Below are positions 11,127 through 23,150 of a stretch of 64,000 nt of DNA, in pieces; the stretch's first letter is position 1; every line of letters begins with the position of its first letter. The position numbers and the translations under genes are program-made. Under the pieces are notes generated by a model. That model was not told where the DNA came from. It saw nothing but the letters and a program-made list of their open reading frames with translations, and ran no database searches. Source of the stretch: Lycocorax pyrrhopterus obiensis. Its lineage: Eukaryota; Chordata; Aves; Passeriformes; Paradisaeidae. The DNA lies in NCBI GenBank assembly GCA_014706295.1, contig JACSVZ010000011.1:10158163-10222162 (forward strand), written 5' to 3'.

Positions 11127-13329
11127 TCTTTCATTAAATTAAATAACTTTTCATACAGGGTCCTCTACACATCAGTCTTTTTTGTCTTTCGTAATTACGT
11201 TGTATTTGCTTTGAGATGGGGACCAAAACTATTTAGTTCTTCATGCTTTGCCACCTAATCATATCCAAACTGTACCATATTAATCTAAATTAGTTCATTT
11301 TTCTTCCTAGTTCTAATTTGTCTAAAAGAGCCTGTGTATTTTTTGTGAAGTGAAATGTCAGACACAGGATTAATAATTGTTGTTTTCACAACATAGTGCA
11401 TGTCTGGTATCTACTCTTCAGATCTAAAATTGTGTCATTAAGCATACAAGGTAGAACTGAAGTCAGATCAGAGTTTATTTACCTGCCTTAGGTAAAAGAA
11501 TGAAGACATTTATGATCTCTTTGCTAGGCAGAATATTGCTGTTGACATGTCAGTGTACATGTAAAGGAACTTCACAAGTATCTGTTCTAAACTGAGGTTA
11601 TATTGTGTCTGGCATACCTTGGATATAGAAAAAATGCAGAAGTTAAATCCAGGAGTTGTGCTAGCAAAACTCCTCCTTATAAACAGGCCACTGAAGAGTG
11701 GTTTAGAACTTTATATTAATATTTAGTTCAGAAGGCTTGTTTGCATACAGTGCCTGTCTTTCCATTTTATTGCCAGACCATCAGCAATCAGAATTTTTAT
11801 AATGACTCCCAAGGACTTCTGTGCATCAGTTCTGTATATTTCTGTCACAAAGCAGTCTTTATTTAAGACAGCAACTCTTGTTAATTTTTAGTTACTACAG
11901 ATTTTCTTTCAGTAATTTAAAAAAATTACATGGTTAAAATGTTAGTCACTTGTAAGCCATGGAAGTGTATTAACATTGATTGTTGCTTTCTTATTTGCTC
12001 TGATTGCCATATGTAGTTAGTTACTAAATTTTTGGGTAATCACTTTGTTTTATATGAAGATAAAATTTTTTGCATGGTCGTTAATGGCATAAAGTTAGGC
12101 AAATGTATGCTGTATACAGATCCAGCTATTCCACCTTTTAATCATTTTGTTCCCATAGAGAATTCCAGCTTAGCAATTTTGGGTGCAGAGAGTTTCCTAC
12201 TGATGGTATGCATAGAGGAGACATGTATTTCGGGTAGTGATAAGTGGCTTATTTCAATCTTTGTTCTTCAGCTCCCTGAGAGTTACTTGTTCAATTTCTG
12301 ATATCAAGTTTTGGTTTAGTGTATGTGAGGTGGCAGTGCCTAATTGATGAATGACCTTCCAGAGCATATACAGGATTGTTAGTCTCTTCTTAAATTCATC
12401 CTTTGCAGATTTTCTTTTATACAGTATGCATCTATCTGATGCTGTAATGTATATGATTATTGAAAACTTAATTAAAAAAAAAATCTTGTTCCCCAACAGC
12501 TTCTAATGCACCAGGTTTTGTTACCTTAACATTTTTCTTTCATTAATATTGATTAAACTGTAAAGGGTTTCATTGCTGTTAATAGGGGGCACATTTTAAA
12601 TTTTACATCATTAACATTTAAATAGATTTTAATTGTTACGTTTAACAAATTTATGCAGGTAAAGATTCAATTTCTTCAATTAATTTACATTTACATGTTC
12701 AGAGATCTTTCGCTAGGGCTATTCTCATAAAACTTTAAGGGTCCCAGAAGGATCTCTCTGTACTTATATTCTTTTCATTTTATCCCTGCTACACTTTCCG
12801 TATTATGTCTTTGAAATTGCTAGGCTTATTTCCATGTGCTACTTAATAAAATAACATTTCTTTAGCCTTTTACGTGGAGGCTTGTTTCAACAGACTTATA
12901 TATAAAGAATCAAGTGAAATTTATGTATATGAGTGAATTCCAAATTTTACAAGTTTCAGACTTGATCATTCTTTTCCATTATGCCGTACATGGGGAAAAA
13001 TAAGTACCTGCTTGTTTGATGTAAGGTGCAAATCAGTCAAAGAAACAATTCCAGGGAATACTTTTTCATTCTCAAAGGTTTCTGAAGTCCAAATGAAAAT
13101 AGGTAAAGTTAGTTTGGTACTTTGTCTCATACAATAGAGGAAAATTCAGAAAGATGGTATTATGCATTCCTTGACCTGGGTCTGGCATTTCTCTGGAAGC
13201 AGAATATCTTGGGTACAGCCACATTCTACACAGGATATAGGTATATAGGATAAGTTTCTATCAGTTTGGTAAAAAGCTACCTGTTTTACTTTATCAAACT
13301 AATTGACTTGCATGATATCAAAATAAAAC
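11127..13329. other. Non-coding desert
   Basis: Strongly AT-rich, without gene, RNA or recognised repeat, apart from the candidate element listed at 12480-12700. Confidence 0.7.
12480..12700. promoter_or_regulatory. Candidate AT-rich conserved non-coding element
   Basis: Unique-looking AT-rich sequence with many ATTA/TAAT homeodomain-type cores (for example ATTAATATTGATTAA near 12543), interrupted by GGGGGCACA. Such composition is common in developmental enhancers, but also in ordinary AT-rich desert. Confidence is low. Confidence 0.15.
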
Positions 13330-14340
13330 ATAGTATAGAGCAAAGACAGGAAAGACAGAGGCGGTGAACACCTTATGTCTTATGAACAAGAGTACAAATA
13401 TCTCTTGCAATATTAAATTTCACCAAGAAGGGAGACAAATTTCTTCATTTTCTAAGAAACAGCCAGATTGGCTCATACTTGCGTAAGTATGCTCCCAAAT
13501 AAATTACTAGTGAAGATTACATGTAACACATTTTATATTTCTAAAAGTTATTGTGTGTCTTGAAATAATTGTCTGAATTACCTAACCCGGCATGGAAAAA
13601 CAGAGACTCAAGGGATTGTAGAAGATGGAACAGTCATTCAAAGTGTTTAAGTTGATAAGAAATTTGCAAAGAGTTGTCAGAGGCATGATGTGAGTTTGAC
13701 AGTGGGGTCAAGTCACTGGACAGCAAAGTGTTTATTATGGTGGAAAGAAAAAGTTTAATGCATTCCATATGAAGGAACTGGTCACTTGAAGAGAGAGGTG
13801 GACCAAGAATGGGACGGGGGAGAAAGACGTGCTAGAAGACAATATCAAACTGTGGAAGAGACTATCAAATGAATATCAAATTAATCTTAAATGCTCAGAC
13901 AGAAGCAGATTTTAAGGACTGTGGGCCCAGCAAGATTAAGGGCAATAAAGGAGAATAAAGGTGCATGGAAATAGTAAAGGCTCTAAAAATTTTCAAGGCA
14001 ATTGTTACACCATTTAGTGGAAGTGATTTCTGTGGAAAAAAGGTGGTCCAGAATGAGGTGATCAGAAAGGAAGTTGATAGAAACTTGACACAAAGGAAGT
14101 GAACTGATATTCAATGCGTATAAGAGGAATAAAAATGGAAGTAAACATTGAAAAGGAAATTGAGACCTAAAATACCATTTTTTTCTTATGCTAACAAAAG
14201 TATTTGGGGAGGATTTTGCTGATAAGGAGTGAAAAGATGAGTGAAAGAAAAAAATTGAGATGGAGGAAAGAAAGGACTTGAACATGATGAGAAAGTTTAT
14301 ATAATTGTTAGTTGACATAAAATATGATCAAAAGGACACA
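13330..14340 (+). other. Purine-rich, strand-asymmetric kilobase
   Basis: On the + strand, A and G strongly predominate from about 13330, most of all at 13590-14310, with runs such as GGAGAAAGACG and GATGGAGGAAAGAAAGGA. The minus strand is T/C-rich and carries a 111-codon ORF (13983-14318) made of Ser/Phe/Leu, as expected from a pyrimidine-rich strand. Purine excess over this length is typical of the sense strand of old transposon ORFs or transcribed regions. I see no reverse transcriptase, integrase or LTR signature, so no family is assigned. Confidence 0.4.
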
Positions 14341-16470
14341 CTACTGGAGTATACTGACCATTAATGAACAAAAGCATACACATATCTTGAGGGTACCTTG
14401 TCTTGTGTTATGAAAGGCAGCTTGTGTCAGGGGGTGGAGTGTTTCTCCTGGTCGTTATTTATCCTGCCAGACAATATTGATTTTAATTGTGTAGGAGGTA
14501 CTAGAGAAAAAACCCAGCAGCTCCACCATGCTGGCACTTATTGGTTCAAGGTTACCAGATTTCTATGAAGGAGCTGTTGGCTGCTGTTCTGGCAGCATTC
14601 ATAAATGTAATTATTGTTTGTGAGGGGCAGAAACTCACTTGAAAGTGTGAAACTTACTTGGAAACCGAAAAAGAATTTAAAATATTTCTTCACTGGGTCA
14701 GTTTCTTGACTTTATGATAATCAGTGTTCTACATGGCCCCCTCCAAAAAGAGAAGTTACAGAACTGTATATTCTTACAGGAAATAGAGCTCAGTTGGAAA
14801 GCGATGTAAATGATCTCACAGCATAAATACAGTTCAAAACAATGGATATTTCCCTCCCAGAGACAAGAATATAGAAATGTTTTTCTTCAGCTTTTTGCTG
14901 AAGAATTTGCTTTTTCATATTTATGATTTTACATCTGTCCATTACCAAATGCAGATGTGATTTTATGCATTTAAGACAGGAGAAGGCAATCTGATTTCCA
15001 AGAAAGAAAGTCTTTCATATTAAAGCATCATGTTAGTCTTGGGCTTCTGCTAATGTGAAAATAAGAATGTTTGCTGCTGAGGGACTGAGATCTCCACATA
15101 AAATATCTATGAAGGAAATAAATATTTTAAAATGCAAGCACTAAAGTGGTATTGGCACTTCAAAATAGGGTCAGAGGCTGATTTCTCCTTTAGAAGTGTC
15201 AATGTTCTAATGCGTGTGACTGCATACACTGAACCTTTCATGATGAAGTAACTACTGTTGATTTTTTTTCCAATGGAAAAAACATACAGTTCTTTTTTCA
15301 TTCAGATCACAAGTTTTCTATAAATAGTAATACAGGGCCTAATACTATGTGAAAATGGAAGTTTTTATAAAGCTGATTTATTCTATCCAGACTGCACAGA
15401 AGAGAACACCAGAATAATATCTGCCTGGCAAGTTAATTCGTGTTTCTTTTAATGAAGATAACTTCTTTAAAATGAGCAAAGAATAAGCTGCGCTTTTGCA
15501 ACATAAATGTGTCTTTTTCCGGTTGATCTAGATCTAATACTGAAACATGTAAAAATGTACTTCAGCCTATATGTACTCAGCCTCAGTGCACAAAAGGAGA
15601 GGTGTTCAGCATTAGGTATTTGGAAGCCAGGAATTTCTGCAGCCTGCTGTCATCAGCTCTGACTCCTCTTTGTTCTAGGTAGCATAAAGGATGCTGGAGG
15701 AGACAAAATCTTTGCTTCAAGAAACTCCTTGCACCTAATATTAGTGATGTTATTTGATCTATCTTTTTAAGACAGACTGATAATCAATAATAGGACTTTC
15801 CAGTAGTCTTGTTTCCTTCTGAGGTACAACAGCAACAGGGAGCACTCAGATCTTTTTCCTGGCTTTGAATATTCCCCCAAAATTGGTTTGTGCCTTAGAG
15901 CACGTTTTGGTTTCAACTTTTGGTTTCAAGGTCACACTTTTGTACAGAATCAAAGTGTTTATTATTCATTAAGTAATTGTCTGTAAATATTAAACTTCTA
16001 GTAGACTATTAATAAAATAGAATGAAAGAATACAGATTTTGAGGACCCTAAATGAGAATTTCACTTGGGTCCTGAGCTTGACGTGTACTGAGTACCTGTA
16101 ATTAAGTGCTGAGCAATCTGAACTTCTGTTGACCTGCAAACTGAAGTTGTTTCAAATGTGTCTCTTATCATTTTAACAACCCCCAAGATTCTCTTGCAAA
16201 TTACATGTGGCTGTGGGTAAGCGGGAAGGTTGAATAGCTTGTGCTTTTACTTACCTTGTCTTGCACTCAAACTGCTGGCAGGTGAAACACATGTTCAGTT
16301 GTGTTACTCCTTAGAGTTTGCTATAGCCCAAGACTACAGTAACAGAGGACAAGAGGGTGGTACAGCAGGGAGTGGCCACCTCAAGTCAGTCTGGTTTGAT
16401 CGCTGGTGCTTGCAGTGTCAGCAAAGCAAGCTCATAGGCAAAAGCAATTCCTAGGTGACATTTGGGTGTT
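14341..16470. other. Non-coding desert
   Basis: No gene or recognised repeat. The short ORFs at 15107-15301 and 16230-16454 have no recognisable domain. The sequence from about 16300 to the CR1 start is more GC-rich and may include a further 5' part of the CR1 copy too diverged to read. Confidence 0.65.
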
Positions 16471-16697
16471 TAGATTAGATGTTAGGAAGAGATTCTTCCC
16501 TGTGAGGAGGATGAGCCACTGGAACAGATTTCCAGAGAAACTGTGGATGCCCCATCCCTGGAGGTACTCAAGGCCAGGTTGGATGGGGCTTTGAGCAACC
16601 TGGTCTAATGGAAGGTGCCCAGTGCAGGGGGCTTGGAATGAGATGATCTTTAAGGTCGCTTCCAACCCAAAACATTCTATGATTCTATGATTTTATG
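16471..16697 (+). mobile_element. CR1 LINE 3' end, 5'-truncated
   Basis: This is the clearest mobile element in the window. The first 120 bases encode a remnant of the CR1 ORF2 (endonuclease/reverse transcriptase) C-terminus: LDVRKRFFPVRR then SHWNRFPEKLW, matching the family pattern of a basic RK-FF block followed by HWN-LP. Frame breaks follow. The 3' UTR carries the typical TTGGATGGGGCTTTGAGCAA and GATGATCTTTAAGGTCGCTT blocks. It ends in octamer-type repeats (ATTCTATG, ATTCTATG, then ATTTTATG) at about 16674-16697, the CR1 3' hallmark used in target-primed reverse transcription. Severe 5' truncation makes it immobile. CR1 copies of this type are standard in bird genomes and are the main evidence for the host. 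Confidence 0.95.
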
Positions 16698-18129
16698 ACT
16701 ATCCTTAACTGTTTATTTAATATAAAAATAATTTGTTAGAGAGAAAAAAAAGACATGCTTTTAACATGTTCCTACAAAGCTCTGCTTATCAGCTTGTTGA
16801 ACCTTCTTTGGTCATATGCAGCCTAACAAGTACATAAACGTGTAATAGGATACAAAGAACAGACTCTAGCTAAGTGTAGATGTACACACAAAACCTACGT
16901 AAGTGCTGCTTCGTGGCAGTAGATACAAATTTCATAATCTTATTATCCACCTACACAAGTCTGTACAAGTGCCTTGGATAGAAAAGCATGCAGATGGCAA
17001 CCTCTATAAAAGCTTGAACAAATAAGGTAATTAAAAGATAGGTTTTATTGCAGATAAAAATGTATGATTGCTTTTCCCCTCAAGTGGTACTCCAATAGAA
17101 ATCACAGCTATTTGCATGCAATGCAAATATTTTAATACAAAACATTACCACTATCTTAAGTTCCTGAGAGTGACAATAGGAATACAGAATCCTGCATATG
17201 TATTTCCTTTTCCAGACTATCTCTCATATGCTTAGATGTGCCTTACCAATGCAAGTCACCCTTTTGGGTCCAGGCTTTGAAATTTTAGCCCTTTCCAGTA
17301 AATACGTTTAAATGAAAATTAGATTTATTTTCCCTTCATTAAATAATCAAGGAGAGTTGATTCTAGTCTTTCCACTGTACTCACTATATCATTATTATTA
17401 GGCCCCCAGATTTATGTCTAGTGAATTTATGTTTGCGCAGAGAGAAATAGAAGTAAATATGGTATCTATCCTGAAAACTGCAAGTCTCTGCTAAAAATAA
17501 AAAAGCACACTCAGGTTGAATGTTGGGATGTGATTTCTGAGTCCAGCCAGCCCAGACAGGTCTGCCTAAAACTATAATCAAGTTGAATGTATTGCATTGG
17601 TATTCTAATTTCCAATTTGGGATTTTGCTACATAAACTCTAGTAGAGTATGTCTAATCTTTATGAGACCCAAAGTCTCTATATAAACTCCCTGAATTTTC
17701 CTCCATGTGTCTCTGCTAAACTGAGATGTGTCTTCTGGCTGAGTTGTAGAGACATTAAATTACTGAGTAAATCAATACAGTGCTGTTGTGTCACTGTATC
17801 TTTTTCAAAGACCAGCTCAAATTCTGTGTGCTATAGCTTTGATCCCTTTCATTTAATTCTAAGAACACTTGTTATTATAGTAACTGTTGTTTGTATGTTA
17901 TTTTAGCTTTTTACTTAAGTAGCTATATAGCAATTTAAATGAAAATGTAATTGGGTTACATCTGTTTTACATGCATGTAATACCACGCAGATGTAAACTT
18001 ATATTAAAACCATATTTTCTTTTTGGCAAAAAGACATAAAAATAGAATTGTAGCAATCATGCAATACATCTTTTTTTTTTTTAAGTAGTGTACACAAGAT
18101 GTATTCCAGTGTTTATGTTGTGATGGTAA
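16698..18129. other. Non-coding desert
   Basis: AT-rich, with no gene or recognised repeat. It holds the nested palindrome at 17956-17996, described separately, and a 12-T run at 18071-18082. Confidence 0.7.
17956..17996. repeat. Nested palindrome
   Basis: A perfect 14-bp palindrome, TTACATGCATGTAA, lies at 17967-17980. It is flanked by a 9-bp inverted repeat, TTACATCTG at 17956-17964 and CAGATGTAA at 17988-17996. The TTACAT string therefore occurs twice forward and once in reverse at each level. It could extrude a hairpin or serve as a dimeric factor site. No family of transposon ends was recognised. Confidence 0.8.
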
Positions 18130-18450
18130 CAGCCCTTTCTATTTTTATGGGAGCTAACTGGTTCAGCTGTACAAGGACAAGTACACTGTAATGCTGGTGT
18201 AAATCCAAAGGAACTCCATTGAAGTTAGTTAAAATTCCTTACCAAACTTATCAGTTTCAATAACTGACTCCAGAGCCATATTTCACTCCAAGAATCTCCA
18301 CTGAAATAAGCAATCTTTGTGAAGCTACACAGTTATGAATGACAGTGATATTTGGCTTCCAATAGCTTTATGTTAAAGAAAGATGAACTTCTTGCTGGCT
18401 GATCTTACAAAGTGCTGAGTGCCCTCAGCTATTGTTGATTTTGATAGGGC
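18130..18450. repeat. Old amniote interspersed-repeat fragments
   Basis: Two stretches resemble motifs frequent in turtle, crocodile and bird DNA. One is GGTGTAAATCCAAAGGAACT at about 18196, followed by CCATTGAAGTTAG. The other is GTGCTGAGTGCCCTCAGCTA at about 18412. Both are diverged from the forms I remember (AACTCCATTGAAGTCAATGG and GCTGAGCGCCCTCAACTCCC). Family and orientation are not assigned. Confidence 0.45.
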
Positions 18451-18454
18451 TGTT

Positions 18455-18720
18455 TTCTGTGCTCTGGAAAGAGAGATAAGAGATATGGATTCAACTCCAG
18501 CTTTCTCTCTGCTTTTGTATAGGTACTTAGGGAAGGTACTTAACGTCTCTGTACTACTGTAATCATAACACAGAATTCCTCATTCCTCCTGCCCTATTTG
18601 TCCTCTTTTTTTTTTTTTTTTTTTTGACTTTAAGCTCTCCATAGCTGATTACTATTCTTTGTTTATGTGGTGTCTAGCACAATGTCAGGATTGTGAGTAG
18701 TGTCCATTGGTACAGGTGCA
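18455..18720 (+). mobile_element. MIR-like SINE, diverged
   Basis: The head reads like a MIR tRNA-derived and core region: GGATTCAACTCCAGC near 18487, then GGTACTTAACGTCTCTGTAC near 18535, against the family pattern GGTTCGAATCCCGGC and CACTTAACCTCTCTGTGC. After an inserted or expanded T20 tract the tail continues with TTTAAGCTCTCCATAGC near 18630 and TGTCTAGCACAATG near 18670, matching the MIR-type amniote tail. Both parts lie in the same order and orientation. The copy is old and cannot be transcribed as an intact SINE. The sub-family is not certain. Confidence 0.6.
18606..18625 (+). repeat. T20 homopolymer tract inside the MIR-like SINE
   Basis: Twenty consecutive T residues split the head and tail of the MIR-like copy. 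This is probably a later microsatellite expansion or a small antisense poly-A insertion. Confidence 0.85.
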
Positions 18721-19791
18721 AGTCCCAGGTGAAATACAGGAATGAATCAGAGTACCTGGCAATTCCCTAAAATTACTGGGGTCTTAAGTATTATGTTTGT
18801 TCTGCAGTCTAGCCCACAGCTTTTTCATAATACAATGCCTTGAAGCCTGTGTTAGTAAGGGAAGACTTCTCACTCCCTTTGTTTCACTTATATAAGCATA
18901 AGTTCAAAATAAATCATGTATATTTTACTTGGAGCAAGGATATATTTAGCAGACTTTTTTTGTTTCAATATATGTTCTTGTTCAATAACTCTGCCTTTTT
19001 AGAGGGTGATTGTGAAGGACACATAAGAAAACTGATGCACATTTTCCTTCTTACTTTTTACCTATAAACATTTTGATTCTACAGCCATGAACATAAACAT
19101 ATGAGACAGGATATAAATTTAAATTTATTCCAGTTTCTCATTATTAAGTGCTTTTAGACTAAGTCTTGTTGCTCTAGAGTGTGAATTGGGCCCAAATAAG
19201 GACTTCAGGATTGTCTCTGAAGAGAATTTAAGCAGGTAATTGGCAAATTACCAATGAAAAGATGATAGGAAGCCACACAGAGTCAGTATTGAGGTATTGT
19301 TTCTCAATTGTGGCCAGTAGCTCTGCTACAGTTTCCGTTTGCTACAAGGTTTGTATTTCAGGAGCGAGTAATGCATTTATTCTGAACAATCTATAATGAT
19401 CCACTCAAAATAATTTTCTCCAAACACTTAGTTTGTTTTCCCTTATTTGTTTAAATTAACTGAGCCTGGGACTTCATGAGAAGTCCATTATCCAAGTCTT
19501 GGTTAAAAATTATTACAAAGTAGTTTTGTAAATATTGACAAATCAGATTTTTGTAAGCATATACGGTAAACATCTACTTTTAAAATACTTTTTCCACATA
19601 CACTGTGTAACTCCTAAGTTTTGTCATTTCATAGAATTTATCTTTTGCTTTTGTGTTAACTGAGCTGGCCCAGTTAACTTTGCTGTATAAGATACTCTAA
19701 ATTTTCTTCATGAGTTTGCCAGAGAAATTGATGGATGCAGAAATCTTTGCTTCCTACACATGGATTTCAGTTAATTGGCTGTCTGTTATGC
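18721..19791. other. Non-coding desert with a possible old repeat trace
   Basis: No gene. At 19185-19215 the string GGGCCCAAATAAGGACTTCA resembles an old amniote repeat motif (AAGGACTGCAGGATCAGGCCC type), but it is too short to classify. The remainder is unremarkable AT-rich sequence. Confidence 0.6.
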
Positions 19792-19792
19792 A

Positions 19793-19852
19793 GTTAAGAG
19801 TTGAACTCAATGATCCTTTTGGGTCCCTTCCAACTCAGAATATTCTGTGATT
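19793..19852 (+). mobile_element. Short CR1 LINE 3' tail
   Basis: Sixty bases match the terminal CR1 3' UTR: TTGAACTCAATGATCCTTTT, then GGGTCCCTTCCAACTCAGAA and a degraded octamer end (TATTCTGTGATTATA). The order and the TCCCTTCCAAC block are diagnostic. It lies in the same orientation as the copy at 16471 but is far shorter, with no coding part. Confidence 0.8.
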
Positions 19853-20082
19853 ATACCTATTGTATGTACATAGGATGGTAGCAGTAACAGCATGAAGAAA
19901 AGAAAAACGAAGAGGTTTTTTTAAATGTCGTCAGGTAAAGACTGGAAGCTGGGATGCTCTACATATTTCCCCTTCCTCTTCCTTTCTGCATAGAAATATT
20001 TTTTCCCTTTCAGTGCCATTCTCCTTCCCTGTGGACTAGGCTGTGAAGCACTTGCCCTCGAGTTGAGATAATAATTTATAGA

Positions 20083-20175
20083 AATAGATATATATATAGA
20101 TGTGTAAGTATACACAGAGAGATGTAGGTATCCAGATGTATAAATATCTATCTAGGGAGATGTATATATACATTT
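20083..20175. repeat. Degenerate TA/GATA-type microsatellite
   Basis: Impure runs of TATATATAGA, GATGTA and TATCTATC form a low-complexity stretch of about 90 bases. No pure run is longer than about ten bases. Confidence 0.7.
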
Positions 20176-23150
20176 TTAAAACCTCTTGAGTTTTAAGAAT
20201 TTTTAGTGGCCCAAAGCCATGCTCTCAGTACTGTAGGAACTGTCTCAGTTTCCAGACTGCTGGTGCCAAGGACCCTCAGCTGCTGCTGCTGGGGATAACT
20301 CTGCTCTCTGCACCTCTCACGGTGTTTGCAGACTGGGTAAACTCTGCAGAGAATGGTTCAGTGTTAACTCACACGGTGACTGCCTGTATGATTTATGGAG
20401 ACTTTCAGTAGGAACTTAGTATGTACAGTGGATTCTTTCTATTTCTGCCTCCTTCTGGACAGCCGTAACTCCATTTATTCCATGTAAAAAGTAACTGCCT
20501 GTGCTTGGCAAGGAAAGCCATCTCAGAGATGTGGTGGGGAGGCTTAGAACTTCTAAGTGCTTTGTCCTGGATCCACAGCTGGTGCAGCCACGCTACTCAA
20601 GCATTCCTTCTTTTGGCAATGAGACAGAACATGTGCCTAACCTGCCCTTTTATGCCAGATGTAATGCTTGTGGTAAATAAAAATCATTGTAGTTGTGAGT
20701 TAATGTTAACTTTGATTATTGACTCCTCTAGTTGACTAAGACAGATCTCTGATTATTGGAATTTTCAAAATAGTCTTACAAAGATACTGAATATATTTTA
20801 AATTCAATCTATTGAGTGCAGGGGGAGAACACACTTACATGATTAATAACAATTATTAAAGCACTTGATGTGGCGTGTAACATCTTTCCCTTTATGCCGT
20901 GACAGTTTCCTTTGCTGAAGAGGTAAATGAGTGTCTGTTACAACTGCCAGAGTGGGAAAAGAGCAGTGGAACTTGGACTCAGTATCAGATCATGTTTCAC
21001 TAACAGAACAAGATTGATTTATTGTGTTACATCAAGGTTAGATGGACCTAGTACTGCTTCACCACATGCTATTTCATTCCCTTGTCTACTAAGTATGCAA
21101 GTACAAACAGCTTTAACGCAATTCTTTACCTAGAAACAAGCCTGAGGCTTCATCCAAATACTTTTAACATATGAAAATTGAGCTGCTTTGAACTTGTATG
21201 TTTTTGATAACTGCTTGGTATGCTTCCTGGAGGATCACCTGTAGGCTTTTCTTTCCAAATCCTAATCCCTTTGATTAAGTGCCAGGACAGATAGCTCTCA
21301 TTGAATAACTCCAGTCTCATAATTCTTCCTTCATTCAGAGTTGAAAGGGAACTGCTCAAGCTTCAATAGGTAAATCCTCAGATTTAGTTAAAGTAATTCA
21401 GACACTTAGAAACTGAAATTGTTTTGTTCTGAAACAGGGTTCAGATGGGCTACTGAACATTTACATACCACTTGCTGCCAGAAGCTGTAGGATGAAAAAA
21501 AAACAAAACAAATTTTTTAGCAAGAAGGATTAAGAGTAAGCAAACTTTGAGAGCCAGACATTAAAGACAACCTGGCATGGAAATTTAAACTCAGAAATAG
21601 GAACAGAGTTACTTTGCTTGACTGCTCTTGTGGGTTTTTTTCTGCAAGATCAGACTGTGGTGCTGGGCTAAACATTCCATTCCTTCCTTGGCCCTTCTTG
21701 TTAGAAACTACCAAAATAGGGAGTAAGCAGGGGAAAAAAACCTCCTAGTCTTTTTATCTTTACAAGTATGCCTGCTGGGAACAAACCTGAGCCAGTTCAA
21801 GATTCTTCTATTTAAAAGTGTTTGTGGCAGACGAGTATGACGGGGAATTAGAACTAAACCTGTTAGCTGCTGATATCTGGGGGAAATAGAGCTGTCTATT
21901 GCACATACAGTTTTGCACGTCAGTTTGCCTATGTGCATAATGAAGCAGTTTTCTCTGTGGAGGACTTGCTGTTCACCTAGGAAATGAGAATATTTCCACA
22001 TGAATAATTTGCCTTGGTTAATTCTAGTACAGCTAGAAATGGAGCAGAACAATTAAGAGAAACTACACTCAGTTCATGTGATAGAGATTTTCATAGCTCC
22101 TTCAGCCTGAAAATTTGTTATATTTAGCAGAATGCAACCTGCTAAAATAGTACATGAAACTGAGTATTGTGGCACTGTACTAAAGAGCTGCCCATTCTGT
22201 GAACAAAAGATGGGACTTCCATGGCTATAACCAGTCTCTAGTTAAACTTGAACAAGGCAACTGTGCACCTTGCCAGCATTAGACTTTCAGTCAGATCTTT
22301 TTGCTTCTTTGCTACCAGATTGTTCCAAAATATTCATATGCAGTCATTTACTCTTGTAGGTAAAAAAGATAAATTCTTACACTTTCTCCCTTGTTTGTTG
22401 TTGCCTTGGCAGGCAGTAGTGTCATTTCTGCAGCTCTTTGGCAGGTAAGACATGTGAGCCACTTGAAGACGTGGCTTTACCATGAAAACAAGCCACCACT
22501 GGAATTAAATATAGACCTTAAAAATTACAAGATTAGATTAAAAATTAGGAAATATGTAAAGAAAGCAAACCCCACAAGTCTGGGGTAGATCTGACTGTTC
22601 CGATTGCTTTCCAATGTGACAGTAAAGTTCAACTTGATCTTTTTCTTTTAAGATGTCTGGGTTTTTTTTTTCAAATCATATTCCCAATATCAAGAGATTC
22701 ATAACTGAGTTGCAGTTCAGATACATCAATATGATTAAGTTTGGAAAAAGAATGGAATGGTATCCAGCTGCAACTAATAAGCAAAAGCAAGTAGGCAGGA
22801 TGATGTAAATGAGCTAGAATTTTTAAGGACAAGTGCTAATTTCTTTGATCTAGAAAATAATTACATAGGGTAGAGGATCAGGATTTCAGTCTTTTCTAGG
22901 ACATCTTGCTGCAAACAGCAGAGCAACACCTATGGTCTCAAATCAGTACAAACTCAGTGTTACATCCAGACGAGTTCATCTCTAATGATGTTTTTTAAGT
23001 TCTTAGGTCTAGCTTGTTATTTTATTCCTTAACTAATTTAATAAATGAATCCAGTAGGTATTCAAATTGTTATTAGGGCAATGACAACTTGAGGGTTCTG
23101 GTTAATAAGATAAAAATAAAGTAGTTTGGTTAAATAAACTTTGAAGCAGA
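20176..23150. other. Non-coding desert
   Basis: No gene, RNA or clear repeat. The 114-codon minus-strand ORF at 21708-22052 has no recognisable domain and is taken as chance. A candidate regulatory block at 20815-20935 is listed separately. Confidence 0.7.
20815..20935. promoter_or_regulatory. Candidate conserved element with homeodomain/SOX-type composite
   Basis: ATTAATAACAATT at 20842-20854 joins a TAAT core to a SOX-type AACAAT. It is followed by a stretch with two CpGs (TGGCGTGTAAC and ATGCCGTGACAG), unusual in this CpG-poor background. There is no repeat signature and no ORF. The same 13-mer recurs at 53522-53534 in another candidate element. Binding is not shown. Confidence 0.25.

Noticed and set aside
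13983..14318. 111-codon minus-strand ORF rich in Ser, Phe and Leu
   Set aside because: Explained by the pyrimidine bias of that strand opposite the purine-rich kilobase; its hydrophobic look is not evidence of a membrane protein.
21708..22052. 114-codon minus-strand ORF
   Set aside because: No domain recognised and no supporting context.
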